Numbered from the stretch's first letter, positions 33,295 to 43,298 are shown. The stretch is DNA of 64,000 nucleotides from Polymorphospora lycopeni (GCF_042237075.1 NZ_JBCGDC010000023.1:14663-78662), one strand, 5' to 3'. The notes: generated by a model not told the origin, from the sequence alone. A program made the numbers and translations.

Positions 33295-35084
33295 AGGTCC
33301 TCGTCCTCCTCGCCGGGGTCGGTCAGCTCGGCCGGATTCGTGGTGGCCAGGACGTCCTCGGCCCGCGATGAGATGGCCTCGAACGCGGTCCGGTTGGTGC
33401 CCGAGATCAACAGGCCCTGGCCGCGGCGGGCGGACAGCAGCAGGCGGCGTTCGCCGCCGGTCAGCCCGAACGCGGCGGCGACGGCGTCGACCGCCTGCGG
33501 AGCCTGCCGCAGCAAGATCTGGGTGGCGGCGTTGGAGACCACGGCCTGGCCGAGGTCGGTGGCCAGCACGTCGGCGGCGTCCTGGGTGATCACGGTCAGC
33601 CCGGCGTTGCGCTTGCGCGCGGCCTTCGACATGCGGAACAGGAACTTCGCGCCCTCGCCGTCGCGCATCAGCAGCCAGGCCTCGTCGACCACGACGAGCC
33701 TGCGCTGCGACGGATGTTCGGGGGCGTCGACGGTACGCCAGATCGAGTCGAGCGCGAGGAGGGTGCCGACGGTCCGCAGCTCGTCGGGTAGCTGCCGCAG
33801 GGACCAGACGACCAGGTGCCCGGCCGGGGTGTGGGTGGTCGGCCCGTCGAACAGGTTGCTGAAGCTGCCCCGCACCCACGGGACGAGCCGGGCGGCCAAA
33901 GCCGCCGCGGCCGGGTCGCCGTCGGCGTCCAGGGCCGCGGCAAGGTCTCGTAGCAGCGGCGCGGGCCGGTGGTGGGTGGCCGGATCCGCGGTGATTCCGG
34001 CCTGCCGGTAGACGGCGATGACGGCCCGGTCCAGCGCGGCCCGCTCCGCCGGCGGGGGCTGGTGTCCGAGCAGGACGCTGACGAGGGTGTGCAGGAACAG
34101 GCCCCGGCGGGTGAGCACGTCCGGGCGACGGTCACCGGCCGGCAGATCGAGTGGGTTGATCTTCACGCCGGGCAGGCCGAGCCGGACGATGCTGCCGCCG
34201 ACCGCGTCGGCGAGCCGCGGGTACTCGTCCTCCGGGTCGACGACCGCGACCTGCACGCCTTGGTAGAGGCTGCGCAGGATCTCCAGCTTCACGAAGTACG
34301 ACTTCCCAGCCCCACTTCTGGCGAGGACGACGGAGTTGTGGTTCTCCTGCGCCCACCGGTCCCACCAGACGATGCCGGCACTAGCCGGATTGGTCCCGTA
34401 GAGCACGCCGCCGGTCGCGGGCGGGTCACCGGGCAGCGGAGCGGGCAGGTCCGGGCTCGACAGCGGGAACGCGGCGGCCAGGGCCTGAGTGTCCATGGTC
34501 CGCAGCATCCGCAGCCCATCGGTGGCCAGGGGCAGGGTGGTGGTCCAGCCGGCGAGCTGCCGCCACGTCGCCGGCTGGACCTCGAGCAGGGTGGACGCCG
34601 CCGCGGCCCGGACCTGCGCGCACGCCTCGACCAGTTCGGCCTCGCCGCGGGCGTGCACGGTCAGGTACAGGCCGACCCGGAACAGCTTCGCGGCGCCGCG
34701 GGCGATCCGGTCGGCGAGGTCGGCGGCGTCGTCGGCCGCCGCCTCGACCAAAGGGTCGACGAGCCGGCCCTTGCCGGTGTCGGCGCGGCGGCTGGACTCG
34801 AACCGGGCGCGTTGGTTCCGCAGCCGTGCTGCGGCGACCGGGCCGGGCAACGGCTCGACGTGCAGGGCGAGGTCGAGGCGGCCGGGCCAGGACAGCAGCG
34901 GCTCCAGCCAGGCCGGGCCGACCTCGGCCGGGTAGCCGGTCACGACCATGGTGGCCGCGTACCCGTCGCCGACGCGCAGCCAGCGGGGCGTGACCTCGAC
35001 CGCGGCCGGCGCGACCGTCGCCGCCACACCGGACGGCCGTGGGCCGTCGAAGCGGCGGATGCCGCGTCGCTTGATGGTCATCAT
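33291..35084 (-). CDS. VirB4-like conjugation ATPase
   Basis: ATG at 35084 overlaps the stop of the PrgI-like gene (ATGA); 597 residues. The N-terminal 240 residues match VirB4/TraC-type proteins (WLRVGDGYAATMVVTGYP, LDLALHVEP). The ATPase domain has Walker A ARSGAGKSYF near 255-264, VVDPEDEYPRLADAVGG, and Walker B LVVVDEAWLLM near 463, followed by TVITQDAADVL. It powers assembly and transport in type IV secretion. Its order after PrgI and VirB6 genes is that of Gram-positive conjugation systems. Confidence 0.92.
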   Translation of the reverse strand: MMTIKRRGIRRFDGPRPSGVAATVAPAAVEVTPRWLRVGDGYAATMVVTGYPAEVGPAWLEPLLSWPGRLDLALHVEPLPGPVAAARLRNQRARFESSRRADTGKGRLVDPLVEAAADDAADLADRIARGAAKLFRVGLYLTVHARGEAELVEACAQVRAAAASTLLEVQPATWRQLAGWTTTLPLATDGLRMLRTMDTQALAAAFPLSSPDLPAPLPGDPPATGGVLYGTNPASAGIVWWDRWAQENHNSVVLARSGAGKSYFVKLEILRSLYQGVQVAVVDPEDEYPRLADAVGGSIVRLGLPGVKINPLDLPAGDRRPDVLTRRGLFLHTLVSVLLGHQPPPAERAALDRAVIAVYRQAGITADPATHHRPAPLLRDLAAALDADGDPAAAALAARLVPWVRGSFSNLFDGPTTHTPAGHLVVWSLRQLPDELRTVGTLLALDSIWRTVDAPEHPSQRRLVVVDEAWLLMRDGEGAKFLFRMSKAARKRNAGLTVITQDAADVLATDLGQAVVSNAATQILLRQAPQAVDAVAAAFGLTGGERRLLLSARRGQGLLISGTNRTAFEAISSRAEDVLATTNPAELTDPGEEDEDL

Positions 35085-36046
35085 CTGTTCGTCGTCCTTC
35101 GCATGGGTGGGGCTGTGGTGATGACGGCGTCGGGCGGGGCCAGGCCACCCGGGCGAGGCGGCCGGTAGGGGTCGGCCGCGCAGGTGAGGGCGGCGGTGAC
35201 CGCCGGACCGTTCAGCACCTGAGGGCTGACGCCGAGCCCGGACAACGCCCGTACGGTGTCGTCGGCCCGCCGCAGGGCGGCGTGACCGCCCTGCTCGCCG
35301 GTGGCGGTGCGGGTGACGACCAGGACCTGCCGGCGCAGCGGGTCGCGGCGGGCGGCGAGATCGGCGAGGAACGCGGCGTGGTCGGCACACGCCTCCCGCA
35401 GCCGCGGATGCGGCAGGGCATCCGACGCGGCGGCGAGGGTACGGCTGTGGGAGGCCAGGTCGACCGGCTGCGCGGACACGACGACCTGGGTCGGCGTCGA
35501 CAGGCTGTTGAGCCAGCGCCCGAAGCCGTCGATCAGGGCCGCCTGCTCCGCCGGGGTGCGTAGTGCCAGGTTCACGGTGGTCGTGCCGACGATCGCCGCC
35601 CGCACGCCGCCGAGGGCGATCTGCCCGTCGTCGTCGATGGCGTCGGCGGGCAGCCGTAACGGCGCCGGCAGCGGCATCCGACCGGCCTTCGGTGGTTCGA
35701 CCCAGTCCGGTAGTCCCTGACCGGATGCCAGGCCGGCAATCGACAACGAACGCGGGCTACGGGTGTGCCGGATCGCGTGGAGCAGCCATGTGTCCAGGGA
35801 CAGGCCGTCGCGGCGGCCGAGCGCGAGTCCGGTGACCAGGCCGCCGAACACCACCCCGGCGCCGACGAGCAGCGGCGCGGGTACGACGTCGTGCAGCGTG
35901 AGCCATACGCCGTAGAAGCAGAGTGCGCCGGCGGCGACGATCGCCAGCTGGTGGAACGTCAGCCCGTAGGCGACCTTGTCGGGGGCGTCGACGTCGGCGG
36001 GCATGCGGGCCCTCGACGACGGCTCGTCCGGTTCGGGTCTGGTCAA
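35081..36046 (-). CDS. PrgI-like type IV secretion membrane protein
   Basis: TTG at 36046 is chosen because GGAGGACACG lies directly upstream and it overlaps the VirB6-like stop (TTGA); an ATG at 36004 is the alternative. About 321 residues. Near the start, DAPDKVAYGLTFHQLAIVA then two membrane helices (about 30-75) give the PrgI/TcpE-type layout. The remaining soluble part (VLVVTRTATGEQG and others) resembles the cytosolic part of actinobacterial PrgI-family fusions. It probably docks the VirB4-like ATPase at the membrane. Confidence 0.8.
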   Translation of the reverse strand: MTRPEPDEPSSRARMPADVDAPDKVAYGLTFHQLAIVAAGALCFYGVWLTLHDVVPAPLLVGAGVVFGGLVTGLALGRRDGLSLDTWLLHAIRHTRSPRSLSIAGLASGQGLPDWVEPPKAGRMPLPAPLRLPADAIDDDGQIALGGVRAAIVGTTTVNLALRTPAEQAALIDGFGRWLNSLSTPTQVVVSAQPVDLASHSRTLAAASDALPHPRLREACADHAAFLADLAARRDPLRRQVLVVTRTATGEQGGHAALRRADDTVRALSGLGVSPQVLNGPAVTAALTCAADPYRPPRPGGLAPPDAVITTAPPMRRTTNR

Positions 36047-36951
36047 CGTGTCCTCCGAAGCGTGTTCAGTCCGGGAAGGTTGCGGGTGATCTGCTGCACC
36101 ACGACGACGCGAACGACCGCGCCGAGCACGTTCGGGCCGGCTCCGGCCTGCCCTGCCCAGCGGGCCATCAGCCCGGGGATCCTGGTGGTCGTCCACAGCA
36201 GGACCACCACGACGAGCAGGTTGAGGACGCCGCCGGGCTCGACCGGAAGGCCGAGCACGGGCAGCAGCGCCGACGGGTCGAGCAGGATCTGCTGTCCGGC
36301 GGTGAGGAAGAACGCCTGGACGACCGGGATCGCCAGGCAGCCGGTGTAGGAGCGCCACCACATGCGCGCGACCGGGTCGGTCTGCGGCAGGGCGTGGCAC
36401 GCCAGTGCCAGCGGCGCGATACCGGTCAGGACCAGCAGCGCCACGATCCGGCCGACCATCTGGACCGCGGTCGTCGCTACCAACACGGTGACAATCAGGG
36501 CCAGGATCAGGAACAGCAGCGCGACCGTCTGGTCCCGGCCCGCCGCGAGATGGGCCCGGATCGCCGAGAACGCACTGTCATCGTCGGGGCCGCCGTCGCT
36601 GACAGCGCCGGTCAGCGCGTTGGCGACGTCGACGAGTTGGGCGCAGACCAGTTGGGAGAAGTGCGCGGCGGTGAAACCGACGACCAGCCGCGGCAGCAGG
36701 TCCTTGACCGTGTACCGGGACTGTTCGCTGCCACCGGCGACCATGACCAGCACGCCGGCGGCGACGAACGCCAGGACGAAGACGGTGTCCACGATCCAGA
36801 CCGACCGGCCGGTGAGCGCCTGCACCTGCGGCAGCGCCGTGACCTGCGGCGTGGTCAGCAGCACCCCGGTGACCAGGCCGAAGATCGCGTCGAGACAGTC
36901 CAGGACCGCCCCGGTCAGCCAGTCGAGAACCTGATCGAGGGCCCAACCCAT
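36043..36951 (-). CDS. VirB6/TrbL-like polytopic channel protein
   Basis: ATG at 36951 gives 302 residues. Six or so membrane helices are visible (about 18-35, 53-75, 85-105, 143-165, 170-190, 205-225, 235-255). The amphipathic N-terminus WALDQVLDWLTGAVLD is as in TrbL-like proteins. The order pilin, VirB6, PrgI, VirB4, VirD4 supports the call. It would form the inner part of the transfer channel. The upstream pilin gene ends 5 bp before it. Confidence 0.85.
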   Translation of the reverse strand: MGWALDQVLDWLTGAVLDCLDAIFGLVTGVLLTTPQVTALPQVQALTGRSVWIVDTVFVLAFVAAGVLVMVAGGSEQSRYTVKDLLPRLVVGFTAAHFSQLVCAQLVDVANALTGAVSDGGPDDDSAFSAIRAHLAAGRDQTVALLFLILALIVTVLVATTAVQMVGRIVALLVLTGIAPLALACHALPQTDPVARMWWRSYTGCLAIPVVQAFFLTAGQQILLDPSALLPVLGLPVEPGGVLNLLVVVVLLWTTTRIPGLMARWAGQAGAGPNVLGAVVRVVVVQQITRNLPGLNTLRRTR

Positions 36952-36956
36952 GCCGG

Positions 36957-37325
36957 TCAGCCCCCGACGATGCCCTGGACGACCTGCAGCAGGATCGGGG
37001 CCAGGACCGCCAGGCCGTAGCCGATCAAGGCGTTGCGCAGGGCGAGCTTGGCCCGCTCGACCTGCGCCGGGTCACCACCAGCGGTGGCCCAGTACACCCC
37101 GGCCAGAACGAGGAACAAGGTGGCGACCGCGGCCAGGATCCCCATGATCCAGTTCCGCAGGTTGCCGATCACCACCGGCAACGAGTTCGCCGCCAGATCA
37201 ACGGCAACGCCGGGGACGGCGTATGCGATGGCCGGAAACCACAGGGTCAGGCCAACGCCTGTCAGGGGCACGAGCGCGCGCAGTGCCGTGCGTGCCAGAA
37301 GGGTATGGAGTGCGATGCGGGACAT
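36957..37325 (-). CDS. VirB2-like pilin
   Basis: ATG at 37325 follows GGAGGT and gives 122 residues: a long signal-type first helix (ending near AYAVPG, about residue 36), then two membrane helices (about 55-78 and 95-118) separated by a short polar loop (AGGDPAQVERAK). This is the VirB2/TrbC pilin layout. It is the first gene of the conjugation operon; the shared 40-bp element lies about 285 bp upstream. Confidence 0.85.
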   Translation of the reverse strand: MSRIALHTLLARTALRALVPLTGVGLTLWFPAIAYAVPGVAVDLAANSLPVVIGNLRNWIMGILAAVATLFLVLAGVYWATAGGDPAQVERAKLALRNALIGYGLAVLAPILLQVVQGIVGG

Positions 37326-37897
37326 GGGGCACCTCCGGCCACGCCCGGTGGCGCCGAGAGACGGCACGGACGGGCGCGGCGAATGTCGAGAGCGGTTCGG
37401 ACAGGCCGCCGCCGGGCGCGGGTCGAGGCGAAGCGAACCGCGACAGCCCCGGGAGGAGCTTGTCCTCCCTCTTGGGGTGGGTTGCGGTGATCGATGTGGT
37501 GTCAGCGCATCAAGTGGCGCGGCACCCGAGGCACGCGGATACGCGTCTCCTCATTGCGCCCGGCGGCGGGCGGGACCAGCGAGCCGTGCAACCCGCGAAG
37601 TGTCCCGTACCCCCAAACCGGGTCTTGTGAGCCCTGGCGAACACTTGCCGCTGTCACACCGCGCTCACAACGCGCGAAGGGAGACTCACAGCGCAGGTCA
37701 GATCCCATCTTCGGGATGGGTGACTACCACTGCGTCGTCGCGGACGGACGTCGAATGGTCCCACCTGCCGTGTCAGGCGCTACACGGTCGGCGACAGGAC
37801 AACCGGCCGCAGCGCTGAACAGCACCAGCCTACCGCCGGCAACGACGCGGATCACTCGGCCGCGCGGCCCTGTTGAGCTGCGTCTTCGTCTTCTACG
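37326..37897. other. Upstream region of the conjugation operon
   Basis: 572 bp without a gene. It holds the shared 40-bp element (37609-37648), TGTCACA at 37652-37658, CTCACA near 37664 and CTCACAG near 37685, the same motif set seen at 43.1-43.9 kb. The promoter of the leftward operon should lie here. Open frames across it are Arg-rich and unsupported. Confidence 0.5.
37609..37648 (-). promoter_or_regulatory. 40-bp element shared with the modification operon (copy A)
   Basis: Read leftward it contains GTTCGCCAGG, CTCACAA and CCCGGTTTGGGGGT, matching 36 of 40 positions of the element at 43832-43871. Relative to the operon it precedes, it is in the same orientation as that copy. The conservation outside any gene argues for a promoter or operator of a common regulator, possibly the sigma-like protein at 42212. 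Confidence 0.7.
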
Positions 37898-39262
37898 GTG
37901 GCTTCTCGCCGGTTAACGATCAACCCGGAGGCTGCGCTGTACGTCAACGACGCGTTCCTCGCCCACTACAACAAGCCCGCCCGAGCCCGCCTGCGCGGCC
38001 TGGCCCGCAATCCCGCCATCCCCGCCGGCCTGCTGCGGCGGCTTGTCGATGAGCAGCTAAGGGAAATCGGCTCCACTCTGACCTTCCATAAGAAGTGGAC
38101 CGACGAGCAGTTCGAGGCGGTGGCCAGCAGCCCCGACCGCAAGGTGCGTGAAATGCTGGCCCAAGCGGTGCACGTCATGCCCGAGCAGCGGGCCAGACTG
38201 GTCGAGGACCCAGAACCCGGTGTGCTCCGTGCACTCGTCGAGGGACCTGACTACCTCCTCACGTGGACGTGGACGCCGCAGCCGACACTGCCCGTGTGGG
38301 CATACGAACGGCTGCTCGAACGGAACCCGGAATTCGAACTGATCCTGGCAGATAGCCCGTGGCTGCCGCAGGACCTACGCGCCCGGCTGTATCCGGCCGG
38401 ATCGTCACCGGCACCCGACGAGCCGCCACTGGACCGTGAGCAGGCCGAGGCCCGAGCCTGCGACGACAACGAATGGACACGCGTCGCCGCCGCCACCGAT
38501 CCCAGGCTGCCCGGCGACCTCGTCGCCCGGCTCGCCGTGGACCCCTCGCCCGAGGTCCGGCTCGCCGTGTCGATGCGCCCCGAGCTCAACGAGCAGCAAC
38601 GCGCGGCGATCGACTACCACGTCGGACCCGACGACCGGGTCCGGCCCGCCCGCTGGGCAACGGACACCAGGGACCCGCGGGTGCAGCGCCGCTGCGTCTT
38701 CTCGGCCCACATCGGCCTACGCCGCAGCGTCGCCTGCAACCGGCACCTGACGCCCGACCTCGTCGCCGTCCTCGCCACCGACGACGACTTCGCGGTCCGG
38801 CTGATGCTGTGCGAAAACAATCCGCACGTCGACTCCGACACGGTCCTCGACACGTACCTTGAGGCCACGACGATGACCCGAGGCCGTCTGCTGCACCCCC
38901 CCAGGTTCCCGCGTACCGGGCTGGCCCGGCTCGCCGGCTCACCGGATCCGCAGGCCAGGGCCCTGGTGGTCCTCGACCCCGACGCGGCGCCGGAACTCAT
39001 CGAGCGGATCAGCCACGACGCGCATCCCGTGGTGCGGCAGTGGACAGCCGATGATCCGAGGCTGTCATCCGGTCGGGTGCTCGAACTGTTCGACGACCCG
39101 TCGACCGGCGAAGCGGCCGCCGCCAACCCACACCTGCCGGTGCCGGTCATGCGGCGCATCCTGGACGTTGCGGCGCCGCTCGCCGACGACCCTGCTGAGG
39201 GCAGAGCGGCTGTGTACCTGGGACGATGGTCACCCGACCAGCTGCCGCCGGAAGAGGACTGA
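37898..39262 (+). CDS. HEAT/LRV-like repeat protein
   Basis: GTG at 37898 is the first start but has only a weak ribosome site; 454 residues. The sequence is built of repeats of about 25-30 residues of the type DPxLPxDLVARLAxDPSPEVRLA, VACNRHLTPDLVAVLATDDDFAVRL, HDAHPVVRQW, as in leucine-rich-variant or HEAT-like repeat proteins of actinobacteria. No signal peptide. Such proteins usually bind other proteins; no partner gene is evident. It reads away from the conjugation operon. Confidence 0.7.
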   Translation: MASRRLTINPEAALYVNDAFLAHYNKPARARLRGLARNPAIPAGLLRRLVDEQLREIGSTLTFHKKWTDEQFEAVASSPDRKVREMLAQAVHVMPEQRARLVEDPEPGVLRALVEGPDYLLTWTWTPQPTLPVWAYERLLERNPEFELILADSPWLPQDLRARLYPAGSSPAPDEPPLDREQAEARACDDNEWTRVAAATDPRLPGDLVARLAVDPSPEVRLAVSMRPELNEQQRAAIDYHVGPDDRVRPARWATDTRDPRVQRRCVFSAHIGLRRSVACNRHLTPDLVAVLATDDDFAVRLMLCENNPHVDSDTVLDTYLEATTMTRGRLLHPPRFPRTGLARLAGSPDPQARALVVLDPDAAPELIERISHDAHPVVRQWTADDPRLSSGRVLELFDDPSTGEAAAANPHLPVPVMRRILDVAAPLADDPAEGRAAVYLGRWSPDQLPPEED

Positions 39263-39391
39263 CGCGTCAGGATCCGCCCGCGCGCGGTCTCGCGACCGTG
39301 GCATCGTCAGTGCCCGCCACGTGGTCACCTCGGGCTGGTGCGCCGGCCACGAAACATCCACGGTGGCTGATCGGGAAGTAATCTGCGTGAC

Positions 39392-39661
39392 GTGGCCGAC
39401 GACGACTTCACGATCAAGCTCACCCGGGATCAGGCGCTGGTGTTGTCCGACTGGCTATACCGCGAGATAGGGACTGCGGAATTCGACGGCCTGGTGAACC
39501 GGGACCGTGCGGTGTGGTCGCCGCTGCACCAGATCGCCGGCACGTTGGAGACCTCGCTGGTGGAGGTCTTCATGCCGGACTACGCCGGTCGTCTTGACGC
39601 CGCCCGGGAGCGGCTGCTGGACAGCCTCGGCGAGATTGGCAGGCCGGTGGACGAACCGTGA
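39392..39661 (+). CDS. Small hypothetical protein
   Basis: GTG at 39392 gives 89 residues: DDDFTIKLTRDQALVLSDWL near the start, then a mostly helical body. It resembles small actinobacterial proteins of unknown function with an L-x-x-DQAxxLxxWL pattern. It stands alone between the repeat protein and the mraY region. Confidence 0.6.
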   Translation: MADDDFTIKLTRDQALVLSDWLYREIGTAEFDGLVNRDRAVWSPLHQIAGTLETSLVEVFMPDYAGRLDAARERLLDSLGEIGRPVDEP

Positions 39662-39773
39662 CGAAACAGTTGGCCTGACGCGGCGAGGACGTCGGGACGG
39701 CGGGCGTCGACGTTGCGTCAGTGCAGACACACGCACAGACGGCAGGCCGGGACAGCGTGGTCTGCGGCGGGCA

Positions 39774-39803
39774 CTGTCGCATTGAGCGTTCCCGCGCCTG
39801 CGG
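39774..39803 (+). repeat. 30-bp direct repeat flanking mraY, copy 1
   Basis: CTGTCGCATTGAGCG followed by YTYCCGCGCCTKCGG matches 41704-41733 at 27 of 30 positions in the same orientation. The two copies enclose the mraY gene and a transposase remnant, as expected if they are IS or transposon ends. Confidence 0.6.
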
Positions 39804-40010
39804 GGGTGACCAGCCGGCGGGCCCGGACCGTGGTGGGTAGCAGCCGGGCAGCGCCGACAGGACGGCCCGGTCCGGCCACGACACGCGGGGCCGGACCTTC
39901 GACTGCTGCCGGAGCACCGCCACCTGATGACGCAGGGCGAGGATCTCCGCGAGCACCGCAGTGTCGCTGCGGACCCGCAGCCCCAGAGTGCCGACCAGCC
40001 GAACTGCCAT
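39790..40010 (-). pseudogene. N-terminal remnant of an integrase-core transposase
   Basis: From 40010 leftward the frame reads VRLVGTLGLRVRSDTAVLAE then ILALRHQVAVLRQQSKVRPR and VSWPDRAVLSAL, the conserved N-terminus of integrase-core transposases. A frameshift follows (another frame continues LLPTTVRARRLVTPAGAG) and the sequence stops at the direct repeat. The catalytic part is gone. Confidence 0.65.
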
Positions 40011-40108
40011 TCCGATGTTCCTCGACGCGTATCGGGAAGTGCCAGCTCGCGCTGTGTGCGACTGGTCTTGGCGCAGCACAGGCACGACGCAGGCTGGTCG
40101 CCTGGCTC

Positions 40109-41212
<1,104 letters not shown>

Positions 41213-41240
41213 GGGCGAGCCTCCACGAGAACCGGATTTC

Positions 41241-41651
41241 TCACGGCGCGGTCCCCACCGCGTAACGCGTGTCGGACAGGTCGGCATGATGCGAGCCGCT
41301 GGCCGCTTCCTGCGCAGCCCGCTTGATCTTCGCCCCGTGCGCCTCGCGGGCCGTTGTGTCGACCTGCTCCTCGTACTCGGCCATCGCCCCGGTCCGACCG
41401 TCGATCCGCTCACGCGGGATGTCGGCGTGCCCGGCACGCCGGGCGGTCGTCGCTGTTCGGGGACGCCGGACGTCATACTCGGGCAGGCCATCGAGCTTCC
41501 AGACCAGCGCCCGACGTGTCGACCGGAGCTGGCCGAGCGGGTAGTCCTTCGCGAAATCATCGATCACGGCACACGAGCTTGCCATCCGAAGGCGAGCGCA
41601 GCCGCCCGGGTCGGGGTAGCCCGAGGGAATTTCACCCCAGGGCTTCCGCAC
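41241..41651 (-). pseudogene. Decayed DinB-like (DUF664-type) gene
   Basis: The stretch LRSTRRALVWKLDGLPEYDV followed by RRP is the conserved start of DUF664/DinB-like proteins (VWKLDGLSEYDxRRPxxPTG). After it the sequence loses the expected TGTNLLGLVKHL and continues with a separate DinB-like piece (IPRERIDGRTGA) and a Lys/Ala-rich tail. The gene therefore looks internally deleted and broken. It lies just upstream of mraY on the same strand. Confidence 0.55.
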
Positions 41652-41696
41652 GGTGAAGTAGGCCGTTCGCGAGGTGCCCGGTGGCTTGGGCCCTCT

Positions 41697-41916
41697 GGCG
41701 GCGCTGTCGCATTGAGCGCTTCCGCGCCTTCGGCGGCGCAGATCTTCCCGACGTGACGTCCGCTGTTTGCAGAACCGGGCGTCCGACGCTCGACCGCCTC
41801 ACCGAGTAGGAACCTCTTGTTCTGGTCTCGACTGCCCGGCTCGGTCACCTATCTTGATCTTGCAGGAAGTATTGCGGTAAGCGATCTTGGCGATCGCTCA
41901 ATGCAACAGCGCCGCC
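41697..41916. repeat. 220-bp inverted-repeat (MITE-like) element
   Basis: The 22-bp end at 41697-41718 and the complement of 41895-41916 agree at 21 of 22 positions; both contain GGCGGCGCTGT and GCATTGAGCG. The interior is about 175 bp with no gene. The left end also forms copy 2 of the 30-bp direct repeat (41704-41733). It looks like a non-autonomous IS derivative or the two ends of a collapsed IS. Confidence 0.6.
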
Positions 41917-42030
41917 TGAACCACTGCCACCCCTACGGCCGCCCGGGGTATGACCGTCAAGCCGTAGTCGGGTTGCAATCAGATTCGGGATACCGCCACA
42001 GGGACAACAACTGTCGTCCGCGCAGCGTGC

Positions 42031-42211
42031 GGGCGGCAAGAAGCGCCGGGGGGCCCGCCCCGCGGCGGGGGGCCCCCCGCCCGGGGGGGGCCGGGGGGGG
42101 GGGGGCCCCCCCCGGCCGGGGGGGGCCCCCCCCGGCCGGGGGGGGCCCCCCCCGGCCGGGGGGGGCCCCCCCCGGCCGGGGGGGGCCCCCCCCCCCCCCG
42201 CCCGAGAGCGG
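42031..42211. repeat. Pure G/C tract with 20-bp palindromic tandem repeats, probable assembly artefact
   Basis: From about 42040 to 42200 the sequence is almost only G and C runs. A 20-bp unit (GGGGGCCCCC then CCCGGCCGGG) repeats exactly from 42101 to 42180 and is nearly continued on both sides. Exact homopolymer runs of eight in every unit, and self-complementarity, are unlike any other part of the window. A sequencing or gap-filling artefact is more likely than biology. It abuts the stop of the sigma-like gene at 42212. Confidence 0.8.
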
Positions 42212-43078
42212 TCAGGCGGCTGGCGTAGCGGCGACGCGGTGGGCGGGTGTTGCACGTCCAGCCCGCCGCCGGGCGCGTTGTGCTGCCTGCTTACGCAGGT
42301 GCGCTCTTGTCTCCGGCGACGCGGTGCCGGTCAGCAGTCCGTCGGTGAGCGCGTCGGCGATTCGGCTGTCGATGCGGGACAGTCGCATGCGAAGGGCGTC
42401 GACGCTGACCCCGTTCGCGGCGGCGATGGGTTCGATCGCCCGGTGCCCCAGCCGTACGTCGACGTAGGCCTGCTCGTCCTCTGGGTCGAGGATGCCGAGG
42501 GTCACCGCACGCCGGATGAGCAGGTCCGGATGACCGTAGGGAACGCGCGGGGCGCGGGGACCGGCGGCGACGTGCTCGATGTCGTCCACCGGGAGGTACT
42601 CCTGCTGCTGTCGCAGCAGGTGGTGTCCGGCTCGCCACGCCGCCTTGCACAGGCTCGCGTGTGGGGCTGGCTTGGCCAGGTCGACGTGGTCGCGTAGGGC
42701 GGTCAGGAAGCCGGTGAGGATCTCGGCGTCGACGTCCGCAGGGTCGCCACCGTAGACGGCGGACAGTTGGGCCGCGTACTGCCGCAGCGCAGGCATCGCC
42801 ATGCCGACGGCCGCGACCACCCATTGCGGCCCGTCGAGCCGGGCCCGGCGGATCAGTTCCCGCCACACCTCGTCACGGGCCGTGTAGGCGTTCGGGTGGC
42901 GTAGCAGCCAGTCCCGCAGTGCGGGCAGCGGTATCGCCTTCGCCGGCAGTCCCAGGCCGGGGTCGAAGATCGTGCAGTCGAGCACCATCGGCTGGGGCTC
43001 GCAGGTCAGGGCGGCGAAGGCGGTCGCCGCCGCGTCAAGGGCGGAGGTGGGCCAGTCCGTCGTGTCGGACACGCTCAT
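42212..43078 (-). CDS. Sigma-factor-like regulatory protein
   Basis: ATG at 43078 follows AGGAG; 288 residues. The C-terminal part (about 195-250) is like sigma-70 region 4: EDEQAYVDVRLGHRAIEPIA followed by AANGVSVDALRMRLSRIDSR, a helix-turn-helix. The N-terminal part is not a typical region 2, so it may be a divergent sigma or a related regulator. It faces away from the DNA modification operon across the TGTGACA-rich region; TGTGACA at 43090 overlaps its own ribosome site, suggesting autoregulation. It is a likely master regulator of the element. The C-terminus borders the G/C artefact, so its last residues are uncertain. Confidence 0.65.
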   Translation of the reverse strand: MSVSDTTDWPTSALDAAATAFAALTCEPQPMVLDCTIFDPGLGLPAKAIPLPALRDWLLRHPNAYTARDEVWRELIRRARLDGPQWVVAAVGMAMPALRQYAAQLSAVYGGDPADVDAEILTGFLTALRDHVDLAKPAPHASLCKAAWRAGHHLLRQQQEYLPVDDIEHVAAGPRAPRVPYGHPDLLIRRAVTLGILDPEDEQAYVDVRLGHRAIEPIAAANGVSVDALRMRLSRIDSRIADALTDGLLTGTASPETRAHLRKQAAQRARRRAGRATPAHRVAATPAA

Positions 43079-43298
43079 GTCAAAGCTCCTGTGACAAGGA
43101 AGGGGATCGATGGCATCGCCGGTGCGTCGCAGCGATCGGTGACGCCGATTCCGCCACAGCGGGCTCACACGGCTCTGACAAAGCTGCTCAACCACCCGAT
43201 GAGCGGGCACCTCCCGGCTGTCGGCGTACGACCTGTGACACCGGCGTGTCATCGACTGTGATCGCTGACAGAAGTGCTGGCCGAGGCTGGTTGACCTG

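Noticed and set aside
33295..33879. Extension of the VirD4-like gene into the VirB4-like gene
   Set aside because: GTGA overlap at 33291-33294 marks the start; the extension is an out-of-frame copy of VirB4 coding sequence.
41845..42255. Leftward frame across the G/C tract
   Set aside because: Its Gly/Pro runs come from the homopolymer tract, which is probably an artefact.
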